Shown in pieces: positions 12,466-23,942 of a DNA stretch of 64,000 nt (positions within the stretch are counted from its first letter, which is position 1; each line of letters starts with the position of its first letter). A program made the translations under genes and the position numbers. The notes under the pieces were generated by a model. It was given only the letters and a program-made list of their open reading frames with translations. It was not told the DNA's origin and did not search any database. Source of the stretch: Apodemus sylvaticus (taxonomy: Eukaryota; Chordata; Mammalia; Rodentia; Muridae); contig NC_067473.1 in assembly GCF_947179515.1 (NCBI RefSeq), forward strand, positions 90,380,850 to 90,444,849. The letters run 5' to 3'.

Positions 12466-13235
12466 ATAAGGTTTAGGGGAAAAAATAGTCAAACCCAGCT
12501 TGGCTACTAGCTAGACATTGTTTTCTAAACAAACAAACAAACAAACAAATCTGCGCCTAATGCTCCATTTAAAGATTTTCTTAATAGTGTGAATACAATA
12601 TACCTTGAATTTTCAAATAATAGGAAGTTACAAAGAAAATATAATCCTTTAAAAATGAATAATTTTGTGATGGTAAGCTCTTTTCATTTAGTGGCTAAAA
12701 AAATAATCCTGACATACTTGTTTAGATACCTATTTCCTTAAATTTTACCCATTGCATTTGAGAAGTTATTCTCTGCATGGTTTTTTCAGTATGCAGATTT
12801 GCAAAAACTGCAAACTAGTATGAATCAATATTCTACACTCTTTCACTATATCACACAGTTTCCCAGAGTGCACTGTAACAAGAGGAAAAAACCATTTGTC
12901 TCAGAATCTTTACATATCAAGAGAAAATAATATTTTTTCATTCTTTTTTGAAACTCTTCATTTCCTAACACGTCTAAAGCTGTTTGATCGTTGTTGTCCC
13001 CTTATTTTGGGGAGGTGCAGGAGAATGACTGGAGCTGGATATAATCAAATGACAAAAAACATGATCACTACCACCACCATCACCATCACCACCATCCCCA
13101 TGAAGAATTCACTTAGAAGTGTGTTTCCCTTCAAGATTCTAAAATGTTCCTCTTCTGGGTCTTGTTTATCCTTTTTTATGAAAAGAATACTTTTCTTGGC
13201 AAACAAATAAATAAATAAGCATGGAAAACAAACAT
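12466..13235. other. Intronic sequence with short simple repeats
   Basis: Holds a (CAAA)n run at 12526-12549, a CAC/CAT-rich stretch at 13068-13100 and an (AAAT)n run near 13205. No gene recognised. Confidence 0.7.
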
Positions 13236-13490
13236 TCAAAGCAATCCTTTCTTCTCATAACCGGACTTCAACTGGGAGAGCTTGAACAGTGACAGACAAG
13301 TGGGCAGGAGGACAAAGGCAGCAGAGCTGAGAACCAGCAGGTTGGCAAAACTCTGGCAAGCTGCAAAGGAGAGCCCCCCAGGGCCAGCCAGGAAGGGCAC
13401 AAGAGCAGCCATATTTAGGCCTAAATTGTCAAAGTAGCCTGGCCTTTTGGCAGCCAGAATCCCACGGAAGTCAACGGGCAAACTAGCCAA
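13236..13490 (-). other. GC-rich orphan ORF, possible pseudogene fragment
   Basis: An 84-codon minus-strand ORF in a segment clearly richer in G+C than its AT-rich surroundings. The product is hydrophobic: a Gly/Ala/Leu-rich stretch (about residues 27-40) followed by a strong membrane-segment-like run (about 48-70, 'ANLLVLSSAAFVLLPTCLSLF'-like). It ends in a basic tail. I do not recognise the family. The opening in-frame Met is arbitrary, because the coding-like sequence continues a few codons upstream. No splice sites, poly(A) signal or poly(A) tail are evident. Alternatives are a fragment of a processed pseudogene, an old repeat, or chance. Confidence 0.3.
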
Positions 13491-13499
13491 AGTCTATGG

Positions 13500-15997
13500 A
13501 CTCTCTAGAAACACATTTTTTATTTTTGTCTCTAAGACGGAAGCCAGTACTTTTGTTACTTAACTTACATTATTTAGGGGTCACAGAATAAGGATTAAGA
13601 GACTGACCTGAACAAATGAACAAAAAGAATATTAGAAACAATTGACTCATCAGCAGGAGAGAAACGTGAAGCACTGCCAGAGATGGTATTTAACACACAA
13701 ATCAACTGTCTCTAGAGTCAGTATGCTCACTGCATTTGTCTGCTTTCACCCATTACACTGTGCTATGTTTTGCCATTGAATAGGATTGACAGCCTCTAAT
13801 CAAGTGTAAACTGAAATAATCAAAGTTTAAAATCAAGATCTCTAAGGAAAAACATAGTCCAATAAACTAAGAAGCAGAAAAGTGATTTTTGATGAAGACA
13901 CTTTCTCTGTGTTAAAATAAGAAATTTACCCCTTGATTCTAAGAGTCTGTGGGGTGGAAAATCAATTATTATCATTTATTTCCAAATATAGTGAGAATTA
14001 CGATGGGGTTCTCATAAGAGAAGACAACTTATGGACAAGCTAAATGCAGTTCTGCAAGTGTCTGCTTAGCACATAGTCACAGTCATCTAACACTTGAGGA
14101 CTTCTGTTCTCTGTAATGCCTTGGTACGCATAAGGAGCTATAACTGCACCAAGGTTGAATGTATTTCCACTTAAACACGGGGTTTGTTTAGGAAACAAAA
14201 CCAAAACAGTATTTCCCTCTACTCTGTTGATTAACTTGCTTTTGACTTAATTTAGAATCATGAAAAATTGCCTTGCTTCAAAATTATTTCAAATAACCAT
14301 TATTTAATAAAAGAAAATTTTTCTCTTTACGCTTACAATAAATCCTGCTAGTAAAAAGTTATGCTGGAGTCTAAGATAAACAGCAAGCTCACAGAAACTT
14401 TGTACCTGGAAGAGGGTAGCCATCAGAAACATTATTCTAAGTGGATTAGACTGGACTTTTATCTTATCAGGAACTGCTCCCATTAATGAATGGATTAGTA
14501 TCATTAGTAAATATAATCAGGTAGCATCCTAAGGGCCATAGTTATTGAGGTGGAGTTTGCTTAGAGTAATGTATATCTCTATCTCTATGAGTATACATAT
14601 ATACATCTATATAATATGTATATATTAAAATAGTGTATGTTCATATATGTATCTATGTATATATACACATACATCTTTTATAGAGAAAAACAGTGTGCGT
14701 GTTTCAGGCTTCTCTTCCTAATTGATTTATGATGTACTTTTCTTCTGAAGAATTTAATTGTGTTTAAAGGTAATCTAACAAATAATATCAATATCATTGA
14801 TTCTATGTAAATGGATCAAAAACGTTTGAAAAGTATGAAAACATTATTTGAGGGGATTTATTTAAGCCTTTATTTTCCAAAAGGCTTGAAAAGTAGGCTG
14901 TGTTGCTGAGCTTTTAACAATGTGCAATGTGTGAAATATCCAGCTCTTCTTAGCATATGACTAACTAGGAGTTAAAATGTGTTTCAGAACATGTTTACCT
15001 TCAGTTACTAAAATCCTTCCAGTCGATAAAAAACAGAAGTTGTTTATAGGTTTCTTGTAAGAGGAAACAGTGAGTTCAGATCTCAGCTGTTGAATGTTGG
15101 TGTAGTGCAATGAGGACTTTACTTTTGGCAACAGTGATGAGCAGGCTCTCTGGGTAGACTTTGATCCTGGTTACTAAGGTTAGCAAGTATCTTGGGAGGC
15201 AGCATATATGAGAAGTGGACACTTCAGTAGAGAAAAATGGGATCAGGTTTAAGCACCTGAAATATTTAAAATTGCTTATTTTTGCTTACCAGGAATTAGA
15301 ATAAATATTTTGTATGATTTAATATTCTCAAGAGCCAAGAATATAATAGCAAAGGCTGTCAGTTGAGAATATTTGCTATATCTAGCCACTTTGCTAAATT
15401 CTTCAAATGTATGCATTATCTTATAAAATCCTCATAGTCATCTTCTAAGCTAACTGTTAATATTATTAGTATTTTTTTTATAAAAACAGAATAATAAGTA
15501 AGGCAATTCCAAGCAACATTAAAATGAGTTAAGAAGCCCAGTTACAATCATCATTGGTATCCATTACTCCTGCCTTTGGGCACTATTGTATTTGATACTA
15601 TAGTAATAGAATAAGATTAATTCCTAACAAGTTCAAAATCAAAAAACCAAAACGTAAAAGAAAAGAAAGACAAGTTCACTGATTGTATACAATTATCTTC
15701 ATTAAACAGACACAATGACTTTAAGCCTATATATTTCATATATAATAATTTAAACAAAATTTATAATTTAGTTATAATAACTTAAATGAAAATCATACCT
15801 TATTTTAATTAAAAAGATTTGATGGTTTTTAGAACCAGGGAAACAGAACAGCAATTAAGATAAATAAAAAAAAAAAAACTTAGTCTATCACTATCAGTAA
15901 CAGCTGTTTATATACAATAACCATTGTCACAGACACAGAGAGGATCCTAACTATTATGAAAACAGAAAGCAGCATGAGTCTTGTTTTAATGTCAGGT
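13500..15997. other. AT-rich intronic sequence
   Basis: No gene or clear transposon. An imperfect TA/TATG-rich tract lies at 14574-14670. The rest appears unique. Confidence 0.6.
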
Positions 15998-16632
15998 AGT
16001 TTTTATTTTTTATTTTATTTTTTATTTTTTATTTTCTATATTCTTTGATTATATTCCAAATGATTTTCCCTTTCCTGGTTCCCCCCTCACCATAAGTCCC
16101 ATAAGCCCTCTTCCCTCTGCCCATTCCCCAATAAACCCCCTCCCACTTCTCTGTCCTGGTACTCCCCTACATTGCTGCATCAAGCCTTCCCAGGACCAGG
16201 GCCCTCTCCTTCCTTCTTCTGGGGAATCATTTGATATGTGAATTATGTCTTGGGTATTCGAAGCTTCTGGGCTAATATCCACTTATCAGTGACTGCATTC
16301 CATGTGTGTTCTTTTGTGATTGGGTTACCTCACTTAGGATGGTATTTTCCAGTTCCAACCATTTGCCTAAGAATTTCATGAATTCATTGTTTTAAATTGC
16401 TGAGTACTATTCCATTGTGTAAATATACCACATTTTCTGCATCCATTCCTCCATTGAGGGACATCTGGGTTCTTTCGAGCTTCTGGCTATTATAAATAAG
16501 GCTGCTATGAACATAGTGGAGCATGTGTCCTTATTGCACACCAGGGAATCCTCTGGGTATATGCCCAAGAGTGGTATAGCAGGGTCCTTTGGAAGTGTCA
16601 TGCCCAGTTTTCCTAGGAACTGCCAGACTGAT
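15998..16632 (-). mobile_element. 5'-truncated antisense L1
   Basis: A (TTTTA)n-like tail at 15998-16035 is followed by antisense mouse L1 3' UTR and the ORF2 C-terminus. It stops at 16632 ('agactgat'). It is close in sequence to the copies at 21222 and 54323. Confidence 0.88.
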
Positions 16633-17658
16633 CCAGCTCAATGCATATAATGTGGGCTTGCCTAAACTAAGGAACATTAGTGAGAAAGTGTCTTCATCGA
16701 ACATCACTTTTTTACTGCTTATTTTTATTGGGATTTTTTTTCACACTAAAGATCTGGGTTTTAAACATTCATTACATCAGCTTACCTATGATCACATACT
16801 CCTCCACCTAATAAGTACCTCTACTTTCAAAGTGCAGAGTACCACAAGAGTTTCTCAGAAAATGGCTGTTACCATATCCCTCTGTTTTGACACCTTTGGC
16901 CACTAATAACGTTCCCATACAATTGCAATTCTTCTAATTAATCTGAATGACAGGAATTGGGATCAAATTCATTTAAACTTTCCAGCAACATTCTGTGATA
17001 AGACTAATTCAACTCTTTAATGAGGAGAATAAATCCCAATAACAATCAGACTTTCTTTCAAAAGTTGGATGGCATTTTTTTTGAACTTCCCTGCAAACCT
17101 TTCTACTGGACCAAAAGCATTAAGCCAGGTAAAATTGGTTTATTTGTGATCACAAAAAAAAACTGCACTGCTCATATGGACAAAGTCTGTTATCTATAAT
17201 GACCCAGACCAGTGAGTTGAAGTTAAATAGAATGACCTCCAAAACTGAAATGTTGCTGCTAATCATGTCAATTAGATTAAGGAAAATGTTTCCAATTGGA
17301 CTTCTTCAATTGTAGTGATAATTGAGCACAAAATTTTTAGAGATGATCCCACAAAGTTCTCATAAATAAATAAAGGTAACTTCACTTTAGAGGAATTTCT
17401 TTATAATATATATCATTGTTGGATGCTACTTACTTCAGATCTCTAGAAACCACAACCAATGTCTAGTGTCTTCCAGATGGTTATGATTTGGAAGTACATG
17501 TACTATTTCTAAGACATATAGGATTGACCTACATAAGACACAGATATTTGTTACTAGACATCTAGATTCCTTGCCAGCATATAATACTTGTTGACTCTTA
17601 ATTTATATAAAATAAGCAAATTCTGCTCTTAATTTAAGGAAACTTCTTCCAGTTGCCA
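16633..17658. other. Unique intronic sequence
   Basis: AT-rich, with no recognisable gene or repeat. Confidence 0.6.
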
Positions 17659-17793
17659 TCTGAGTGGTGTTGGCACATGCTCTTAATCCCACCCTGAAGG
17701 CAGATCTCAGGAGTTTGATGCCAGCCTGATCTAAAGAGTGAGTTCAAGGACAATCAGAGCTACAGAAAGAAACACTGTCTCAAAAAAAAAAAA
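17659..17793 (+). mobile_element. B1 SINE
   Basis: Recognisable B1 from a decayed 'gtggtg-tggcaca' A box region through 'gccagcctgatct' and 'gagttcaaggacaatcagagctaca' to 'actgtctc' plus an A12 tail. Moderately diverged. Confidence 0.88.
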
Positions 17794-19685
17794 CAATGAC
17801 AAAGGAATAAAAAATAAACAAACAAAAAAATCTTGACTTTATTGTCTACTTCAGGGACAGAAGGCTATTGTTAGGTCTAGTATATCTTTTTGTAAAGACA
17901 TTATTTAGAACATAATCTTGTTCATTTTCTTGATTATTTCCCTTGGCTTCTTTCAAGCTACCATAGCAAGGTTGAACAATTTTATCAAAAACAGTATAAA
18001 TCACAAGCTTAACTATATAGTAATTTTTGATCCAGGCTACTACTCTTATGCCCCAAATGATGGATGAGAATTGTGGTAAAGAAATATGAGGGGTATTTAC
18101 AGGCATTCCACATAGGCATGCATGCATTCCCTGCTGTTTTCAATAAGCAAATTAAAGGACTGATGGTAAAAGTGTGGTGGAGCCATCTTGTAGGAATGAG
18201 GATTATAGCACTGAGCTGAAGTAAAGCACTTAGATGATTTGCAATGTTTGCACCACAGCATTTTCTCATGGAAAAAAATTCCAAATTCATTTTTATAGAC
18301 TAAGAATGCCTATGTCTTCTCCAAACCTAGAAGCTAAAGTTCTCCTTTCAGATTCTTTCTATACTTCCAGACAAAAGTACCCTATTCTAACAGTAACAAC
18401 TTTGCCATTTATCTTCAAAAAGAACTGAAGGATATTTCTGGAAAAATTAGAAAGTGATTGTATCTCCAACACTGGCCTTCATGGGTCATTAGAAAAGGAC
18501 TTTGCAAGCTGTGTGTTCACAAATTGCACATGGCCTCCACAAATCCAAGTAGAAATTCTGGGAGCCTGATGGACATTCAAATTCAAATAGCCCAGTTGCC
18601 ATCTAGTCCAGTGGCCCTGCAGGCTCCGCCTGAGAAAGTAATATCATACTATCATACACAAGGAACGTCAACATAGAATCGTGAGTATGAAGAGCAGGCC
18701 GGTGTTATCTGACAAAGCTTTCATGTTGATGGTACCCAGAATAAGGCCAAGGTGATATAGTTCCTCTTGTGAAATATCAGGGTTAAGTGTACAAGCAACT
18801 GTACATAGGTGTGTTTAAAGAGGTGGAAGAAGTTATATGCTTGAGTCAGTGTTTGAGGAGATAATTTCAATATCTCCTCAAACACTAACATTTCCAGAAG
18901 CTTGAAGATTAGGAAAAAATCCATCAATTGCTTGAAGATTAGATAGCTGTTCAGTGTTTGAAACACATGCTTGTCAGATTTCAAATTGTTAAATAAGCTA
19001 AAAACTGGGGCATAGATTATGAGTTTTAATAGATGTGATAGCAATACCTTATTCTTCTGATTGTCCCTCAGAGGCAGACAGAAGTCCAAAATAATTCTTA
19101 GTTAAGAAGAGGATGTGTAAGGGAGTGTTTTCCACCAGGAGACCATTTGTAAAGAGAAAATACTGTCTTTCCAATAGTGATTAGAAATTCAATGACATGA
19201 ATGCTCCTGGATTTTGTTGGGAAAAGTTTTATAATATTGTGGCCAGAGCTATTATCAATTTCCTGTGATATTATATATAAAAATTGTGTTATCCATTATA
19301 ATTTCCATAGCAATGAATAATTAGCCTAAACAAAATAAAATACAAACTTAATTTAAAACTTCAAACACTAAGGATAGGTTCCTAGCACTGAGAAGGTAAA
19401 GTGGATACAGCATTCTTGCACCGCCTAACCAAGAAATACTCTACAATTAGTCCCCTACTGCAAAGGAAAAACTAGTTTTCTCCCATGGAGTCTCAACTTC
19501 TGGGTGGCCAAGACAAGACAAACTCAATGCTATTTTTGTAGACTTTAATTTCTTATTTCTTTGACTGGACATTTTTTCTCTTTCTGGTATTCTGAGAATA
19601 TATTTGGTTTCCAATTTTGTGTTTTATAGAGAGAAGGTGTTCTGTGTGACTGTGAGTTTCTTTGTTGTTTGTTTTTTGAAAGATG
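17794..19685. other. Unique intronic sequence with a strong hairpin
   Basis: No gene recognised. It contains the perfect inverted repeat listed at 18848-18886. Confidence 0.6.
18848..18886. repeat. Perfect inverted repeat: 16-bp stem, 7-nt loop
   Basis: The left arm 18848-18863 (AGTGTTTGAGGAGATA) is exactly complementary to the right arm 18871-18886. The loop is ATTTCAA. Transcribed with Grid2 it would fold as a short uninterrupted hairpin. It is shorter than a usual pri-miRNA stem, so no RNA gene is called. Confidence 0.9.
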
Positions 19686-19690
19686 AAGGA

Positions 19691-19766
<76 letters not shown>

Positions 19767-19790
19767 GAAAGTAAGAAAGGAAGGAAGGTA
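19686..19790. repeat. (GAAA)n/(GGAA)n microsatellite
   Basis: About 20 GAAA units followed by degenerate GGAA. A pure polypurine plus strand. Confidence 0.97.
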
Positions 19791-20052
19791 TGGGAAAGTT
19801 GGGTGGGTATAAAGGTAGGGTTAAAGTTAGGCATCAGAAAGGAGTTAGGAGAGGGGAAAAACATGAATGATTTTCAAATTCAAAAATGCAAAATCTATGT
19901 ATAATTTTATTAAGTCATGCTTAATATTTAGATTTCTTTTTCCTTATAAATTATTTAAAATAAATATATTTTAAGAGTAAAAAAATCTATAAAATGTAGA
20001 CTTATTTTGAAAGAAAAATTCTATGGATGGTTTATGTTAAAATATAGCTTTC

Positions 20053-20475
20053 TTTTCTTATGTTCAGATTTTTTTCTTTTTTTCCTTTATTAATATATTT
20101 TTTTATTTACATTTCAAATGATTTCCCCTTTTCTGGGTCCCCACTCCCCGCAAGTCCCATAAGCACTCTTCCCTCCCCCTGTTCCTCCATCTGCCCCTTC
20201 CCACTTCCCTGTTCTGGAATTCCCCTATACTGTTGCATTGAGTCTTTTCAGAACCAGGGGCCACTCCTCCATTCTTTTTGGACATCATTTAATATGTGGA
20301 TTATGTCTTGGGTATTCAAAGTTTCTAGGCTAATATCCACTTATCAGTGAGTACATACCATGATTGATCTTTTGAGACTGTGTTACCTCACTTAGTATGA
20401 TGTTCTCCAGTTCCATCCACTTGTCTAAGAATTTCATGAATTCATTGTTTCTAATGGCTGAATAGTACTCCATTG
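20053..20475 (-). mobile_element. 5'-truncated antisense L1 with target-site duplication
   Basis: Antisense L1 3' UTR (from about 20078) and the last part of ORF2, ending 'tactccattg'. It is flanked by AAAATATAGCTTTC (20039-20052) and AAAATATAGTTTTC (20476-20489), a 14-bp duplication with one mismatch. Between the left duplication and the L1 tail is a short non-L1 stretch bounded by T-runs (20053-20077), which could be a tiny 3' transduction. Confidence 0.9.
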
Positions 20476-20489
20476 AAAATATAGTTTTC

Positions 20490-21046
20490 AATAACAAAAT
20501 AGGATAAAATCTGAAGAGCACATGAAACAAGACTGCTTAGCTCACTTTCTTCTTCAAATTAAATGAAAGAGTTATTTTTAATGTATTTGAATATCTCAAA
20601 TCTTCTGTTCACTTAAATTTTTATTCATTAATATGTTGTTAAAAAGAACACACAAATAACTATTCATACAGCAAGACTAACCAGATATATAGCCCATACT
20701 TCTCACTTAATTTCTACACTGTTTGAACAACCGGTCTGAACCTATGGGCCTTCACATTGGATTTTACACCTTCATTGTCAAATATATTTTTATCTATCAC
20801 CAAAAACTGAAAAAAATTCAAGAGCTTAAACTAAAACAATTAACAATTGGCTTTATATCCTTTCCATGACTCAAATACTCATGACTTGCTTTCATCTGAG
20901 TCCTTCCTGAACAGCCAATATTTATCCTTCTCGCTCCTCTTTCTATATGTTATATGGTTCCTGCATCTACATATGTTTGTTTTCTCTTAATTTACATATG
21001 TATATGTATGCATATAGAAGCATTTTTCATTAGCTATTTTTAGATC
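20490..21046. other. Unique intronic sequence
   Basis: AT-rich. No gene or repeat recognised. Confidence 0.6.
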
Positions 21047-21221
21047 TATTTATTTATTTTATTTTTATGTGTGTGAATGTTTGCCCACCTGATATATACT
21101 CCCATATGATTGGTGGCCACAAAAGTTGAATCCTTAGAATTGTAGCTGCAGATGTTTATGAGCCATCATGCAGATACTATAAACTGAACAGTGGTCCTCA
21201 GTAAGAGCATCAAATACTCTT
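21047..21221 (-). mobile_element. B3-type SINE, split by an L1 complex
   Basis: Antisense B3-like sequence ('tttattttatttttatgtgtgtgaatgt', 'gatgtttatgagccatcatg', 'tggtcctcagtaagagca'). It breaks off at 'atactctt' and its missing end 'actcttaaccactga' resumes at 22754-22771, on the far side of the L1s. Confidence 0.8.
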
Positions 21222-22753
21222 TTTTTCTATATTCTTTGTTTACATTCCAAACAATTTCCCCTTTTCTGGTTCTCCCCTCACCATAAGTCCCATAAGCCCT
21301 CTTCCCTCTGCCCATTCCCCAATCAACCCCCTCCCACTTCTCTGTCCTGGCAATCCTCTACATGCTGCATCAAGCCTTTCTAGGACCAGGGCCCTCTCCT
21401 TCCTTCTTCATGGGAATCATTTGATATGTTCATTGTGTCTTGAGTATTCAGAGCTTCTGGGCTTATATCCACTTATCAGTGACTGTATTCCATGTGTATT
21501 CTTTTGTGATTGGGTTACCTCACTTAACATATTTTCCAGTTTCAACCATTTGCCTAAGAATTTTATGAATTCATTGTTTTAAATTGCTGAGTAGTATTCC
21601 ATTGTGTAAATATACCACATTTTCTGTATCCATTCCTCTATTGAGGGACATTTCGGTTCTTTCCAGCTTCTGGCTATTATAAATAAGGCTGCTATGAACA
21701 TAGCGGAGCATGTTTCCTTATTGCATGCTAGGGAATCCTCTGGGTACATGCCCATTAGGGAAATGCAAATCAAAACAACCCTGAGATTTCACCTCACACC
21801 AGTCAGAATGGCTTAGGGGTACAGAGCTAAACAAAGAATTTTCACTTGAAGAATTTCAGATGGTGGAGAAGCACCTTAATCATTAATCATTAATCATTAG
21901 GGAAATGCAAATCAAAACAACCCTGAAATTTCACCTCACACCAGTCAGAATGTCTAAGATTAAAAACTCAGGAGACAGCAGGTGTTGGCAAGGATGTGGA
22001 GCAAGAGGAACACTCCTCCACTGCTGGTGGGATTGCAAGATGGAACAACCACTTTTGAAATCAGTCTGGCAGTTCCTTAGAAATCTGGGCATGATACTTC
22101 CAGAGGACCCTGCTATACCACTCCTGGGCATATACCCAGAGGATTCCCTAGCATATAATAAGGAAACATGCTCCAGTATGTTCATAGCAACCCTATTTAT
22201 AATAGCCAGAAGCAGGAAAGAACCCATATGTCCCTCAATGGAGGAATGGATACAAAAAATGTGGTATATATACACAATGGAGTACTATTCAGCCATTAGA
22301 AACAATGAATTCATGAAATTCTTAGACAAATGGATGGAGCTGGAGACCATCATACTAAGTGAGGCAACCCAGTCTCAAAAGATCAATCATGGTATGCACT
22401 CACTGATAAGTGGATATTAGCCTAGAAACTTGGAATACCCAAGGCACAATCCACATATTAAATGATGTCCAAGAGGAATGGAGGAGTGGCCCCTGGTTCT
22501 GGAAAGACTCAGTGCAGCAGTATAGGGGAATACTAGAACAGGGAAGTGGGAAAGGGTGGATGGGGGAATAGGGGGAGCGAAGAGGGCTTATAGGAATTTA
22601 GGGCAGTGGGGAGCCAGACAAGGGGAAATCATTTGAAATGTAAATAAAAAATATACACAAATATTTTTTACAAATAATTTTAATTTACAAATATTTTAAT
22701 TTACAAATAAAATAATAAAATATAATACAAAATAAAAAACTCAGGAGACAGCA
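21222..22753 (-). mobile_element. Antisense L1 with inverted 5' part, inserted in a B3 SINE
   Basis: The antisense 3' part is 21222-21753 (3' UTR to ORF2). The 5' part is flipped to sense: 21754-21813 plus 22734-22753. These two sense pieces become contiguous ('gaatggct' then 'aaaaactcaggagacagca') once the later sense L1 at 21814-22733 is removed. ACTCTT occurs on both sides (21216-21221 and 22754-22759) as a short target duplication. This matches twin priming with roughly 170 bp lost at the inversion. Confidence 0.72.
21814..22733 (+). mobile_element. Sense L1, 5'-truncated, nested in the preceding L1
   Basis: Runs in sense from 'ggggtacagagctaaac' through ORF2 C-terminal sequence to the 3' UTR, ending 'gaaatgtaaataaaaaa' (about 22650) and an irregular A/T-rich tail. 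The 171-residue ORF at 21905-22420 is its ORF2 C-terminal fragment. It repeats 60 bp of the host L1 (21754-21813 versus 21896-21955). Confidence 0.8.
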
Positions 22754-22784
22754 ACTCTTAACCACTGACTTAACATTGCTTTAT

Positions 22785-22801
22785 TACACACACACAGACA
22801 C

Positions 22802-22835
<34 letters not shown>
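22785..22835. repeat. (AC)n microsatellite
   Basis: AC run with GACACTT interruption. Confidence 0.97.
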
Positions 22836-22838
<3 letters not shown>

Positions 22839-23105
22839 GAACATCCACAATTGAGGTGTAATGTGTAATATTTTTTCCTTTCTGAGATTGTGTACATCCC
22901 TTAATAATATGGAATCTAAGTTCATCCATTTTCCTGCAAATTTTGTGATTTTATTTTTCCCTGGAGCTGAAGAATATTACATTTTTATACATTTACTCCA
23001 TTTTTGTTATCCAATCATCTGATGGTAGACCACTAGGTTGGTTCCATTTGTATAAATCTTTAGCCATAACAGATTAATCATGCTGAAAATTGGAATCAAA
23101 TCTTC
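22836..23105 (-). mobile_element. Old antisense L1 remnant
   Basis: Decayed ORF2/3' region: 'aagttcatccattttcctgcaaattttgtgattttat', a degraded 'gctgaagaatatt' and 'ccactaggttggttcca' keep L1 order. Much older than the neighbouring copies. Confidence 0.6.
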
Positions 23106-23890
23106 ATGAAGTGTCAAGAAAATGAAGTAGTATGGAAATGTCCAAATTAAATAGAATGATCAGATTATCTTTCACTTGTACAGAACAATTTTCACTTCAG
23201 GAAATCCCAAGTTTGTTACCTTCCTGCTCCTCTGCATATTAAAATCATTTATTTAATAATGTAAATTAGGGTTCAGCACACAGTCAGGTGGGTGTGGTAT
23301 ATAAGCACAGTCCTTCATTTCCAAATGAAGATTAGGGAACAGTCCTCACTAACATTCCTGAGTCATGATCTTTGTTCCATGTAGTGTAGCACTGGCATAA
23401 ATTTAATCCGGGTCCATAATATGGACACTTGCTCTTAATTGATTGCAAATGTTTATAATCGTCCTGCAGATGCTTTCAAAAGTCTGATAACTATAATAAT
23501 CTTGACATTCTCTCTGGACAGTCTGAAAGCTGTTTATTAGTCACTGGCTGCTTTCCAGCCTTCAGTTCTCTCATTTGCTCCAGTCTGCATCAATAAGCAT
23601 GTAATTAATCCAAGAAGTTTATTGAACCATTTCCTTTGCATCAATATATATTATGTCAAATAGGCTTAAAAAATAGTATAATCTCCTATTGAGGATTTAA
23701 ACACCAGTGACTATGTTTTAAAAGTATTTCTCAGCTTTAATGTAAAAATGGTTTCCATAGTAAAAGATGGCAAGCTTATGCCCAAATGCCAAGCTCTTGT
23801 CAAAAACAAACTCTTAATGCTGCATCATAATTGCCAGACACTGTAGTGTCAAAGCCCATCACAGCATGCTATTATCTTTACTTTTTAAGA

Positions 23891-23942
<52 letters not shown>

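Noticed and set aside
18848..18886. microRNA precursor
   Set aside because: The stem is only 16 bp with no flanking stem extension, below normal pri-miRNA dimensions. Kept only as an unusual hairpin.
21905..22420. 171-residue open frame on the plus strand
   Set aside because: It is the C-terminal part of L1 ORF2 in a 5'-truncated copy, not a cellular gene.
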